Shown: positions 47,500-61,542 of the stretch, one piece after another
Layout: the number at the start of each line of letters is the position of its first letter
Numbering within the stretch: position 1 is the first letter of the stretch
Source of the DNA: Ascaris suum
Taxonomy: Eukaryota > Nematoda > Chromadorea > Rhabditida > Ascarididae
Assembly: GCA_013433145.1 (NCBI GenBank)
Contig: CM024170.1
Coordinates: forward strand, 1,195,214 to 1,259,213
Direction of reading: 5' to 3'
Length of the DNA: 64,000 bases
The notes under the pieces: generated by a model
The model's database searches: none
What the model was told of the DNA's origin: nothing
What the model saw: the letters and a program-made list of their open reading frames with translations, nothing else
Translations under genes and position numbers: made by a program

Positions 47500-50400
47500 G
47501 GTTGGTCAATTTATTGGTAAAGGGCAAAAAAATGATAAGAACTGATAGAAACTATTTGGAAATTTCAATACTTCGTCCTAATTAGTAAAAAAAATAGACA
47601 AATATTTGCGCACTTTGTAGACAAGAACCGATAAGAAAGCGCGAGAAGCATGCAGTTCGAAGATATCTTAACGTTGAATAATGGCCTAAGAAAAGCGCTG
47701 GTTAGATAAGGTCTCTTCATGTGGTATTTCGACACCATTCTCACATAACTTTACCTGTGGCATTCCACTATTTAGACTGAAAGAGTTCTTCTATTTTGAT
47801 GGGAGCGGACTACTTTATCCCCACAATAAAACAAAACAAGTTCGGTGATTGACTGCATCAAAACGGCTTTTATTATCTGCCACTCAGCAATAACTCCTTG
47901 CTATGTTCGCATTTGAACTGTTCACTTCAAAATGAACACTTCGAATAAATCAGTTTTTCAGCTTATTTGCCGAACTGCTTTCTACTTCATACCTTAGTGC
48001 ATTCTTGTTTCTTCGACTTCATTACAAATATCATCTCATTAAACTCTTGCTTAGTTATGTATATGTGGTTGAAGATTTAATGGAGGTATATAGTTGTAGA
48101 TCGTTGTTTCAATGCAAGCAACCTCTCCTAAATACCACTTAAAAGTTTTAAAAAACAAATCAAATGATCTAGAATCCATAAGCAATCTGTTTTTTGATGG
48201 TCTAAAAGCATGATGACCTCCGCTGTCGATCTGATGCACTTAAAATGGGTCTTGACAATTTGGAAGGGACGATTGCGAAATTTAAGACAGTTAGCTTATC
48301 GTGCAAAAGCTTGCGTGCTTATGAGAACTCCTTTGGTGGACTTTTTTTTTCAAAGTAAAAGGGAGTTCTTTTGTTGTCGGCGAATGTCTGGATCGATAGT
48401 CTTCTCTTAGTCACGAGCGGAAAACTGTTCGGACGTTGCCACCTCTATTACTTTTACTATATCGTTAAAGGTACTTATATAAGTGGCATGTTAGGTAGTG
48501 CTGATTAAAGATACGTCTATTTGGTGTTTTAAAATAATTTCCTCTTATTTACATCGTCAATATATATATTAAAAAAAATATTTTGATACAGCACAGAATA
48601 ATCCGCAATGATATGAGGATTGCCGCTAAGAGATGCAGAGAAAAGAAAGCAGCGCAATAGCTAACAATTAATGAATGCATGAGCGCACAAATGCAAAATA
48701 CCGCAAATATATAGGTGTTATTCGATAAAGCTTTATCTCTTATTCACACAACATCCCCTGAGACACTACCCCCGCATGCACTTCGCATATCGACATGGCC
48801 AAAAATAAACTCATAATTTTTCGCGAAATTAAATTACGACAATCAAGCAACTATCTCAGTGTTGAAAGGATGAACGAATCCTAAGGGTATCCTCCTTTCC
48901 TAGGGTAAACCGTTTCATCATTTTAGCATTTATCCCCATTTCGATTCCTCAATATTTTTCATCACCCGTTTCGCTTATATGTTTAGCATCCTCCATCGTT
49001 AAAGCTTCCTCTTTGATTGCACATTTCATGATATGATGATATGTAAGCGATCGAAATATGTAGCATTTGATGCATGTTATAATACGGGTTGCTATTGGTT
49101 AACAGAATAGGATGATAAAAGCGATCTTTTTTTGATAAAGGGGATGATAAAGTGATCTTCATCGGTTGCATTTTCTGCTTTGTGGCATCTTTCACGTATT
49201 ATACTATTACATACAATTGCAAATGCCACATCGATAATGCCAACTAAGCATATAATTAAGGCTTATATATTAACGCCCTCATTAATGCAATGATTGAATG
49301 GAAAATTTACAGCAAAGAAATAAAAATTTGCACACAATGAGCTAAAAGTATTTAATTTGATCAGCAGCTATACGCTACTAAAGAAGTTAAGAAGAGAACA
49401 TCATAAAATAGAAATGGCATATAGCTGTTAATCACAAAGAAAGGACAACTGTAAGGATATCTCAGCATTTTACTACAATGAACTAGGCTAACAACCCGAC
49501 CAATAGCCGAAAACCAGTTCAAAACAAACATCACTTTCAATCTGGAGGGGACCATATCGCCGCCGATTGCCTAAGCAAGCATCTTCATAGGAGAGGCAAG
49601 TTTGATCAGTAAATAGTGAATGGAACCATGTAAGCATTTGGCAGTCAATAGATCGGGGATTTTAGCGACAATACGGATCATTATGGCCATGCACAAGGAA
49701 AATACATTATACGTTAAGCGTTATTTATGCTGCTGTATGTATAACATTGAATTCTTATGAGAAATTAAATAATCAATAAATTTAGAGAATCAATTTATTC
49801 AGATCGGGATGTCTATGAGGGAATATTGCCTTAGAGGCAAAGTCCCTCCCAACTGCGATGGCCTTGAGTTGAAGATGTTGTTGCAAATTTAGAGAATCAA
49901 TTTATTCAGATCGGGATGTCTATGAGGGAATATTGCCTTAGAGGCAAAGTCCCTCCCAACTGCGATGGCCTTGAGTTGAAGATGTTGTTGCAATCTGAGT
50001 GCCATTTTATTGATAAACGTATTGCAATGAATTTATTAGTGCGCTCGACCGGAACAATTTAACGAAAATATTATGCGGCGAAATATCTTATGAGAAGATA
50101 TTCACTTTCATACGAATGGCAAAAATAATCTCCTATCTGTTGCTAGTGATTTTAAGAAGTGATCGCTTTGAGTTATACTTTCTGCAAATGTTTCGAGAAA
50201 TTTTTTGTATGAATTGAGCTTTGAAATAAATTAGTTTTACTCTTCTGGCTATCCGATTCACATTTCTCTTGCCCATTCCAATGAATATTCTATATTCTTC
50301 TAAAAGAAATCAAGAATTTAATATTGCGATAGAGAATGAAGATCGCAGTAGGATTATTTAGCTCTCCTATTTTGAAAGAATTTTCCGTACCGGAACAGAG

Positions 50401-50690
50401 TGGAAGATTCTAAGGGAAGTAATGCTTTTGCGAAATTTCCACCTCTTTTTCTTTCCTTTTTTTTCAATTGTCAGCGCTCTATTTTTGTTTATGCGTTGTC
50501 TTCGAATTCTAATCTTCCTGTGAAAATGTTTTCGCACCCTCCTATGCTCTTCCATTTGTTTGCATCTTTGCTCAATATCATTAAATAATAAATGAATAAG
50601 AATTATTTCTGCTCCGAGTGTGTAAAACCTCAAACACTCATCAACTAGAATGAATTAATCGCTAAATGAATGTTCATTAATGCTGTATTT
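47500..50690. other. no supported gene
   Basis: AT-rich. Presumably holds upstream exons of the 46-47 kb gene that I could not find, the 5' flank of the 50.7 kb gene, and the 107-bp tandem duplication listed separately. A minus-strand basic frame at 50.4-50.6 kb (KQMEEHRRVRKHFHRKIR) has no convincing splice sites. Confidence 0.4.
49778..49991. repeat. perfect 107-bp tandem duplication
   Basis: Bases 49778-49884 and 49885-49991 are identical by eye (unit begins aaatttagagaatcaattta). The unit contains an imperfect inverted stretch (gagggaatattgcc / ggcaaagtccctc). No coding frame. Confidence 0.95.
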
Positions 50691-50719
50691 AAGTGTATTT
50701 TATATTTCAGAGTGGTGTG

Positions 50720-53374
<2,655 letters not shown>

Positions 53375-54446
53375 CGCGCAAAATGCGTCGCGCTGCGCTA
53401 ATTTCACTAATCTCCTCTCAATTTTTTTCCTCTTAATGTCCATAGATTTCTTTTGAGCGCAACGATAACTTCACCTTAGACGTAATCAGTCTAATGCAAA
53501 CGTGCCTTCAGCTGTGATGCCTTCCCAGCCAAAAATTGGGGAATCCTTGTCTCTTTTTTTGTGGCCCAGCCACGATTGCCCCGACTTTCCAACTGCTATG
53601 CCTGAACGCGAATTTTAATGATACAATTAAATCAAGTAATAAGCTATAAATTATCGTCTTAACTCTAGACATTTCCGCAGCGCATAAGCGATATTTACGC
53701 CAAGCGAGAGTTAATTTCCATCACGTCATTCACACATGAAGGACACTTCAAAGCGCATGTTGCCAATTCTTGCTTACCGGTTCCTGCCAATCATACTGTT
53801 AAAATTCTTTCAAGATTCAATACATCATCTAAGTAGTTTCGATGAAACACAGTAACAACAAATACTGTAACCTGGCGGCGCATGTCAGAGAGTGGTACAT
53901 GTGGCGAGGGAGGATCTTTGGATTCGGTAGCCTCAGTTGAACATATTCAACTCCTTACATTCTCCACTGGTCTCACCTAAGAAAAAAGAAGCATTTACAA
54001 AAGTAGAGTAGATTCTGCATAAATGCAACTCTCAAGAATAAATTTGTCGCAAAAAAAAACATTCCACCTTTTTCATGAGGATTCCGCTCGAAATTCCTCA
54101 GCTTAGTGCAAAAAAAAGTGAGAAAAATACACCGAAGAGGATTTTCATTGATGTTTCAATGTCGACGAGTTTCAACTATTCTTTTTAAGAGCTTCTAAAA
54201 AATATTAATGCAGAAAAAAAGTATATCACTTATAAAGTGATATTTATCGAACATTTTTCGTTAATATTACTGAAAAGAAGATATCACTTCTGCAAAGTAA
54301 CGAAACGGTTTCTTTCAGTACTCATTTGGACAGTCTTTTACCAGTCGAATATATTTTAATCTCTATATTCAAATCCCGCAAAATTAATAAAACCACCATT
54401 AATATCCTAGATCTATGGTGGTCGTATACTGTATCTTAGAAATATC

Positions 54447-54777
54447 TTATATCGAATAATATCCTAAAAAAATCAGTTCCATTAATAAAACGCGGTGGTC
54501 GTATCCTAGGTCTATGGAGTGGAATAGAAATTTTGCTGGATTTTGATCGCTGTTTTCAGCGCGCCGACTTTTTATACTGAGAATGAACATGCTCAACAAG
54601 CTTCGTCGATAACGTTGTGCTGGCAATCATCCAAAATTTGAAAGGAACGATTTGAATTTTTCCGCAGAGAAAAACGACTGCCATAGTGGCAGCCGGCAAA
54701 AATGGATACTTACATCTTTTCGGATGGCGGCATTTCGAAATCACAATTAGCGAAACGGCCAGAAACAATTTCTCCAT
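54447..54777 (-). CDS. weak candidate: small secreted protein, two exons
   Basis: Exon 1 (54777-54714): ATG then MEKLFLAVSLIVIS, a plausible signal peptide, ending at a strong donor (agat|gtaagt), phase 1. Exon 2 (54619-54447): acceptor gatgattgccag, in phase, 56 codons to a stop, with dibasic YRRSLL and KSRRAEN sites. A longer 143-codon unspliced hydrophobic frame covers the same place. Chance is a real possibility. Confidence 0.2.
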
Positions 54778-55510
54778 AACGAAAGGTGTAATGAGAAAAA
54801 AAAGGCAAAAAGCGATTGCCGGAATGATAGGATGACGCACTTTGAAGTCATTCCTAATCACAGGATGAAAGACCATAGAAAGACTCAACCAAACAAACTC
54901 ACGCGTATTTTCGACTTTCACTCGTATGGCGCATCGTAATACGTAAAGAGTAATGAAAGAGAATATCATTCGCCTGTAAATGCGCATAAAATTGAATTAA
55001 GATATCAATTTGCAGACGTAAACTTCTTTTGAATTAAGAATGATGGGTGGGGAAAAAAAAGTATCAGATGGATAAATCATAGCGGGAAGTTGAATTACCC
55101 AAGAAAAATGCCAGCGGTGTGAAGTATTTCAACTACCTTCAATCTCGCCGAATTCATTCCTCTCTCTCTCTCTTCTTTCTCTCACTCGTTCGATTATTTC
55201 AGAGCATGCTAGTTTCTTTCCAACCACGAAATTCACAAATAGAAGGCAATTCCCAAAATTTTCATTGGTATATATTTAGAAAAAGCTGAACGATGATAAC
55301 TTACTGAATAATGCTAGAAAGATATTTTCCCATCTCATCACAGTGTTTCGTTTGGTAAGCAGAACCCCAAGAACCTCTTCCTCGAGTACGGTGCTATTTA
55401 CAAGTGGGAACTTGTAATGTAACACAGATCAGTAAGTGCTCAACTCAAGGGTATACATGAACGAAGTTGTTCATCAATTTTCACCTTTAAATTTCGTTCC
55501 ATCAGTTCAG

Positions 55511-55717
55511 ACGAAACATTTTCGAAGGACGCACAAGGTACAACTCAAAAAGGTCCTGCAGAATGAGGAGCGCCACTCTCGGAAGAAGGGATCCATCAAG
55601 GATTTTAGATCAGGATTTGGACCTATAGGGTGCAAAAAGAATGCGCGAACGTTCTATTCAGGATTTTGGGGTATCTGTAATAATGCTGTTCTAAAACGCT
55701 TGCAGGATTTCAAATGA
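55511..55717 (+). CDS. candidate terminal exon of a two-cysteine peptide precursor
   Basis: Acceptor tccatcagttcag, phase 0, 68 codons to a stop whose last A starts an AATAAA (55717-55722). Basic, with RR, RKK and KR sites. Near the end GPIGCKKNARTFYSGFWGIC has two cysteines 15 positions apart rich in aromatics, then NNAVLKR as a possible cleavage site. It looks like a cyclic-peptide precursor in style. I cannot assign a family (a somatostatin/allatostatin-C type resemblance is only superficial), and no signal-peptide exon was found upstream. Confidence 0.3.
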   Translation, partial: TKHFRRTHKVQLKKVLQNEERHSRKKGSIKDFRSGFGPIGCKKNARTFYSGFWGICNNAVLKRLQDFK

Positions 55718-55722
55718 ATAAA

Positions 55723-58545
55723 TGTATTTGTTGATGTTATGGGTTCTCCAACTCATTGACCACTAATGCATACGAAGAAACGAGTAAACGCTACGCTAAT
55801 GCCTCTTTAAGCTAGAATATGTGAAAATCTTTTTGAAGGGCATATGCTCATTGTAATGATTAATGAGTACTTCAATTTGGGACAGCTGAGGTTTTCGACG
55901 ACCTATTTTTGAAAGCTGTGTGGCTGCGTGAAACTTCAATGATCATGTCCGATCTTATTTCCTCTATGAACAAAAAAAAACGCAGTGAAAAATTTCGATG
56001 TAATCAAATGATGGTTACTCTTCTTGTTCAATCAGTCATAAAAACAAAAAAAATTCATGTATTTGGAAAGGTGCCAGCAAAATTTGCATGAAAACAAATC
56101 CAACGAAAATATTAGTGCAAATTACACACCTTTAATTTGAATAATCCAATCGCGATCTATTTTAAATCTTTCGACATGTCAGATCCTCTGAGCGGCATTC
56201 ATCCTGAGTGAACGATTGCGATAAGCTTCAAGATACACTATCCTTCTAAAATATGGCATTCAGTAAATCTATATATCTACATATATCCTTTGTTTTATTT
56301 TATTAAGTTTATTTCAATCAGCAAAGCATTCGTCATGAAAAAAATGTCTCTTCATATCACTTCCATCTGCCCCTGTCCAATGCTTCTCTAATCCATTTGT
56401 TTCCTGCCGTCTTTTTTGGAGAGTCATCCGATATCATTACGGGTCTGCCTTAACTTCTTGCAGGTCAGTCGCATAAAGGTTAGGGCTTAGGCTCGTCTCC
56501 TGCCCGTCAGATGCTGATGACATCCTTCACACACACGTATTAATTACATGAGTGAGAGGTGACTGAGAAAATAGAGGCGCTTTGCTGAGATAAAACTTCA
56601 TATGATAAACCCTACTTCATACTAGCTGAAGCAAATGCTCCGAAAAGAAATCATCGAAAAGGCACTGGAAATTGGATAGATCACGAATGCTCAGGAATTA
56701 TCTTCACTTTATACTCGAAAGCCAATGATTACTTCGAAGATTTCCTCGAATTCTTGCCCGCTTCATGAAAATTCATCCATTCCTATCTGGAGTTTATATA
56801 AACATATAGACGACAACAATATTTCATTAATCTATTTGCAATGACGTCATATTCTGTCGGTGCGTTAAAAATAACAAATGATAGGTATCTACGTTAAGTG
56901 GATATAACACTTGTGAAAGTAAATGAACGAACATTTCGATTGGGATTCGTTGTATGCAAATTACGTCTGCATAATTTCACGTCTGAAGCGTGAGCGACTT
57001 AAATCACCTCAAATTTACCCGTCTCTTGAATTATAAACAGTGGACTAAAAACATTCGAACATACATCGTTGCGCAATTTCGCCAATTACACCAATTTATA
57101 TATCTCTTAGCCAGAGTATGCCTGAGTGCAATTCGACGATATAAGGCAATCAGAAATCTTATGCGGGTTCAATCATCTCATCTGATGAGCCTGTAGTGAA
57201 TGATGTGGCCGGAGAGCGATTCGTTGTGCTTGCGTATTTATGATAAGCTTTTCAGGCAATTAACGATGAGCTTTCCAGGTTATGCATGTCGCTTCAAATT
57301 CTGCCGGATTTTCGATTAATCAACGCACCAAGCACCGCTAGAGGCACAAAAGAGGGATACGCCACGCATAACATCGCAATATGACATCAGTCTATCAGCG
57401 ATCTTCTTCACCTTTTCATGTTCTTTTTTTTTTTTTTTTTGATCGATAAAACCTACGGTGTTGCGCATAATAACGAAACACAGAGGTTAGTTCATTGCGG
57501 CGATAATAAAACTTTGTTGAATAAGGGAAGAAGAAAAAAAATCATGCATAGAATAGGGCAACATTAACCTTAAATATGTGGTTTCGGGTTAAAATATCTA
57601 AATTTTACCACATCAAAGAAAAAATAAAATGCAGACGAATAAAGACTGAGAACGCTGAATGCCACGTTTCAATTAGGTTAGTGAATATACGATGCATTAC
57701 TAGAATGACATAACAAATGGGCCATAAGCAATGATATAACTGACATAGAAATCAACAAAAAAACCAATCGATATTGCATTTTGTTGTTGAGTTTTATGTC
57801 AGCGCTCGTAGCAATTGCTTTTATACGCTGAGGTGAATGTGGAACTTTCCTGTTGTGAGCGATTCTTATTTCAGACTTTCCTACAGAGAAAAACCGAATC
57901 AATATAGTCGGTCAAAAATCCGTTTCTTTTTTTTTTTGCAAAGCACTTTTAAGTGGAGGAGCAGGCCAGAACAGGTGATACGGTACTTCACCTTTATGTC
58001 GCGCTTTCTTGACCGACCGGTTTCATAAACAATAATATAAAAGTGCACTCGCATCTTCAATCGTTCAACCGCTAACAAAATTCTGGGAAAGGTTTGTTTT
58101 TTTTTCAGCTCAACTGGTTTGAAGGCGGAACACGATCGGCTGCAAAATATATGAAAATTCCAACTGCCTTTGAGGGGATAGTGCTTCTTTTGAAGATGAT
58201 GAAAATTGGTGCACCAATTTATAAGTGGGTCGTGGGGGGGGGGGGCATACTTTAGAACTAAAGTTCGTAAACCTGGCTAGATTTCCGAATTTGAATTGCC
58301 AACAAGCCAACAAACACACTGACATACATGAACAACACGATCCCGCATACGCAAATTGGATAAACGGCGATAAAAACAACGCAAACGGGGATCAAAGGAA
58401 AACTTCCATCAACAAGTTTCTAATTAAGAAATGAGATATTTAGAAGAAATTTATAGTTGACAAGCATGAATCCTCATCAATGGTTTGGTGTCACCAATGT
58501 GCGGGCACATCACCAATGTTCCACTTTTCATATCTGTCACTCGTG
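55723..58545. other. no supported gene
   Basis: AT-rich with poly-T runs (57424-57440) and a G-run of 12-13 bases (58226-58238). Open frames are short and without convincing splice boundaries. Confidence 0.45.
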
Positions 58546-58547
58546 CT

Positions 58548-58715
58548 ATGATGGCAACTCTCGATTATCCCACTACCGGACAAGAAATGCTCCAGTGGGC
58601 CTATATTCTAACCAGTTACTTTACTTTGCTTGCTTATTTGACCGCCATCCTTCCTCTCCTTACTCATAAAAAAAGCCCGAATAAACTGAGGTCAGAAGAG
58701 GGGTTTAAGCAATGA
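58548..58715 (+). CDS. weak candidate: small ORF with one membrane segment
   Basis: ATG-initiated frame, with an N-terminus DYPTTGQEMLQWAY, a hydrophobic stretch ILTSYFTLLAYLTAILPLL and a basic tail THKKSPNKLR, then a stop. Could be a single-pass protein or the first segment of a receptor, but no partner exon was found. Confidence 0.2.
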   Translation: MMATLDYPTTGQEMLQWAYILTSYFTLLAYLTAILPLLTHKKSPNKLRSEEGFKQ

Positions 58716-59358
58716 TTACTTGAACATGAGTTAACTCCTTTCCCAGTTTCCATCGTTTGCTTGTACTGAACTGGGTCTCGCCTACACTAAAAATGAGGCT
58801 TAGGAAATAAATTTACATTAGTGAAAAACTGCAGCTTAAGGGAAGCAAACAGAATGCAGGTGCGGCCAGAAATCTGTCTAGTGGGCCTACGACTAGTGCA
58901 ACGTCCTATTCACTTTTATTTACCAAGCCGTGATTATGGCCGAGTTTTAGCCACTTCTAGCAGGAGGTTAAAAGAGATGAAACATGCATTAAAAAGCAAA
59001 ATTTTACAATAAAGAGATGGGCAAACACCCGCACAGCAAAATGCACATAGAGAAGATGGAAACCCTTGACTTATTCATCGATGCAACAACTTCCCCAGAA
59101 TTACAATTCCTGAACTTCCTGATAGGAAAACATTCCTTTCTTATTTATGCTGCTTACCGATGATTACTTATATACTTTGGGATAATAACAAACAGTGCAA
59201 CAATGTGACAAGTTACAACAACAGAAGCGAGCTTGTGTGGCCATATGGTGAAGCTCTCATTGCTACGTCTAGTACCATAAAAGACACGCTAAAATACCAG
59301 CCTGTAACGGAAAGCGCTGCACGATTGAATTACAAATACATAAATAAGCATGCATGCA

Positions 59359-59473
<115 letters not shown>

Positions 59474-59699
59474 CGAAGCCCTTTCACATAAAAATACGGA
59501 TCCAGGGTTCTAGTTTCCTCCAATTTATCTGTGCAACGCAAAATCAAAGTTGAGCTGAAAAGCGAGTCGAAAAACGAAATGAAGTTTGCGGGCATGGTCG
59601 TTGATATGTTTGCGGTGGTACATAACAACGGTAACACATCAAACGTCGCCACCGCTTCCGATTGCTCAGTTTTGCTTTGAATATAACTGTCTTTTGCAG

Positions 59700-60008
59700 T
59701 ATTTCAACAGTCCCTTAGTCTCTTCCTTCGTGGTTTTGAGCTATGCCAACTCATTACTCCAGTATATGAAGGAAATCCGCAAAAGGCTTTCTATTATTTC
59801 CCGTATACCTGATGGCACCGTTATGCTTGGCCACTGTTCTCACCTGCTCATTCACCTGTCCAGCCTTACGATCACCCCTATAATTGACTTCATCAATACG
59901 GTTGAACATACAGAGGTGGAAGTTGACAAGCATGTACCGAAACTTTACCCCACTCCACTACCAAATTCCAGCGCGCTAAGCTTGCTCAAAATAGACTCTT
60001 CCGCCTGA
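59700..60008 (+). CDS. candidate terminal exon, unknown protein
   Basis: Strong acceptor aactgtcttttgcag in phase 0 followed by 102 codons and a stop; AATAAA at 60465. The sequence begins [20 protein letters not shown], with a basic helix [14 protein letters not shown] and an acidic stretch [10 protein letters not shown], and ends [11 protein letters not shown]. It does not match a family I know. Upstream exons were not identified. It is convergent with GFAT. Confidence 0.33.
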   Translation, partial: YFNSPLVSSFVVLSYANSLLQYMKEIRKRLSIISRIPDGTVMLGHCSHLLIHLSSLTITPIIDFINTVEHTEVEVDKHVPKLYPTPLPNSSALSLLKIDSSA

Positions 60009-61497
60009 TACCTTCCAAAGTTACCATTTCCGCCTGAAACGCAATCATATGAATGCAGCGCAGCGCTATACCACCGTCAATCCCGTTTTCCTGCAGCTAA
60101 ATTGTTCGCATGGCCCCATAATACTCCTGGTTTAAACTCTCTCTTCCCCATCAAATCGATCCAATACGGAGCAGCCACTATTAGCACCACCACAAGTACA
60201 GTGATTATTCTACTTATAAACAGTCAATCATAGTGCCATCATAAAACATTCTTATCCTGCCAGATAATTTCAGCACTGCTAATGTATTCCGGATCAACTG
60301 TGCAATACTTGAGCTTAACATATGTTAACGGATCCGGAAAGAAAAAAAGCACTGAAATATTTATTAGATGAACATGTAAAGGGATCAACACCCTGCACTT
60401 ATTTGTGCAATTAGAGCAAACCGAACGAGCAGTGATGCTTATTCTTATGCATCATACAGCATGCAATAAAAACTTTCATACTTATAACATAACATTGAAA
60501 CAACGACCGTAGTCATACACAACCCAACTATAAAACAGGTTATATACATGGAAGCGTTACATAAAATGAACATTGCTCCTCGAATATGCCATTATACTCC
60601 TTATGCAGATGTTTTGAGCATTATCATTAAGTGTCGGCACTGATCAATTTTTCCTATAAAATAGCGATTCCGGATCGGAAGAAGGATGATGCATTAAGCG
60701 ACGGATAAAGTCTTTCATATATGCGATGTTTCGGGCTTACAAAGCCATCATAAGGCACTCTGCAAGATACAAACACACAAGAAACTGAACTGATATACAC
60801 ACAGCAGTTCGGTGACAACAAAACTTGACGAACAAAAAAACGAACTTTATATCCACAGACAATCTCATCACAGGGCCACCAATCACTAAGAAAGGTCGGA
60901 AATGCCTTAATCTTTCGATTATCAATATCAGCGTTTTCTAAGAATTTCGAACTTCGTTTGTGGCTGCCGTACTTTCGCTTTTGCTAACAGGGATTATTAG
61001 GTTTTATTATTATTATCACCGCTCTGCTGCAAATATACCGAGTCCTCATTTCGCCCAACATGTTTGCGAGTGTTGCTTGTCTGATAATGGCTCTATGAAT
61101 AAAAGTCGCATATAGGAAAGAGCTCCATCCAATCGTTATCAGCTCCGAATTTATTTCCGCACTGTGATCACTCACGTGACTTCTTACACAGCATAAATAA
61201 AGAAAAATGGATGGCTTCTTTAAAGCCATAGCCCCAGAATACGGTTTCGAAAGTGCACCCAGGCGAAGACCTCTCCTGACCCTTCCCTCTCAAAAAATAA
61301 GAACAACAAAGCAGTCGCCAGAATCGATTTCTCCTTCGTTTAACGATACGTTAACTCTCTTAAAACGAAACAAACATAAAACTCATAAATTATAAAAAAA
61401 TGAAACCAATTAGAAGAGACCGTTGAATTAACACAATCGAAATCGAATATGGCCACAGCAAATGACGACGGCGGAGATGGGGCATAATGACTGTTGA
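60009..61497. other. intergenic, GFAT 3' side
   Basis: Holds the probable 3' UTR of GFAT (minus-strand AATAAA at 61155-61150, about 345 bases past the stop). A 62-codon plus-strand ATG frame (61207-61395) lies inside that UTR. No other gene seen. Confidence 0.5.
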
Positions 61498-61542
61498 TCA
61501 TTCAACAGTAACTGATTTGGCCAGGTTACGTGGACGATCCAC
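61498..61542 (-). CDS. GFPT: GFAT terminal exon
   Basis: Acceptor gttattcag, then VDRPRNLAKSVTVE and TGA at 61500-61498. The sequence equals the family's invariant C-terminus. Confidence 0.96.
   Translation of the reverse strand: MDRPRNLAKSVTVE

Noticed and set aside
54556..54987. 143-codon minus-strand multi-hydrophobic frame
   Set aside because: AT-biased composition can give this by chance. A strong donor inside it favours at most a shorter spliced candidate.
61207..61395. 62-codon plus-strand ATG frame (MDGFFKAIAPEYGF...)
   Set aside because: Protein-like composition, but it lies in the probable GFAT 3' UTR on the other strand with no further support.
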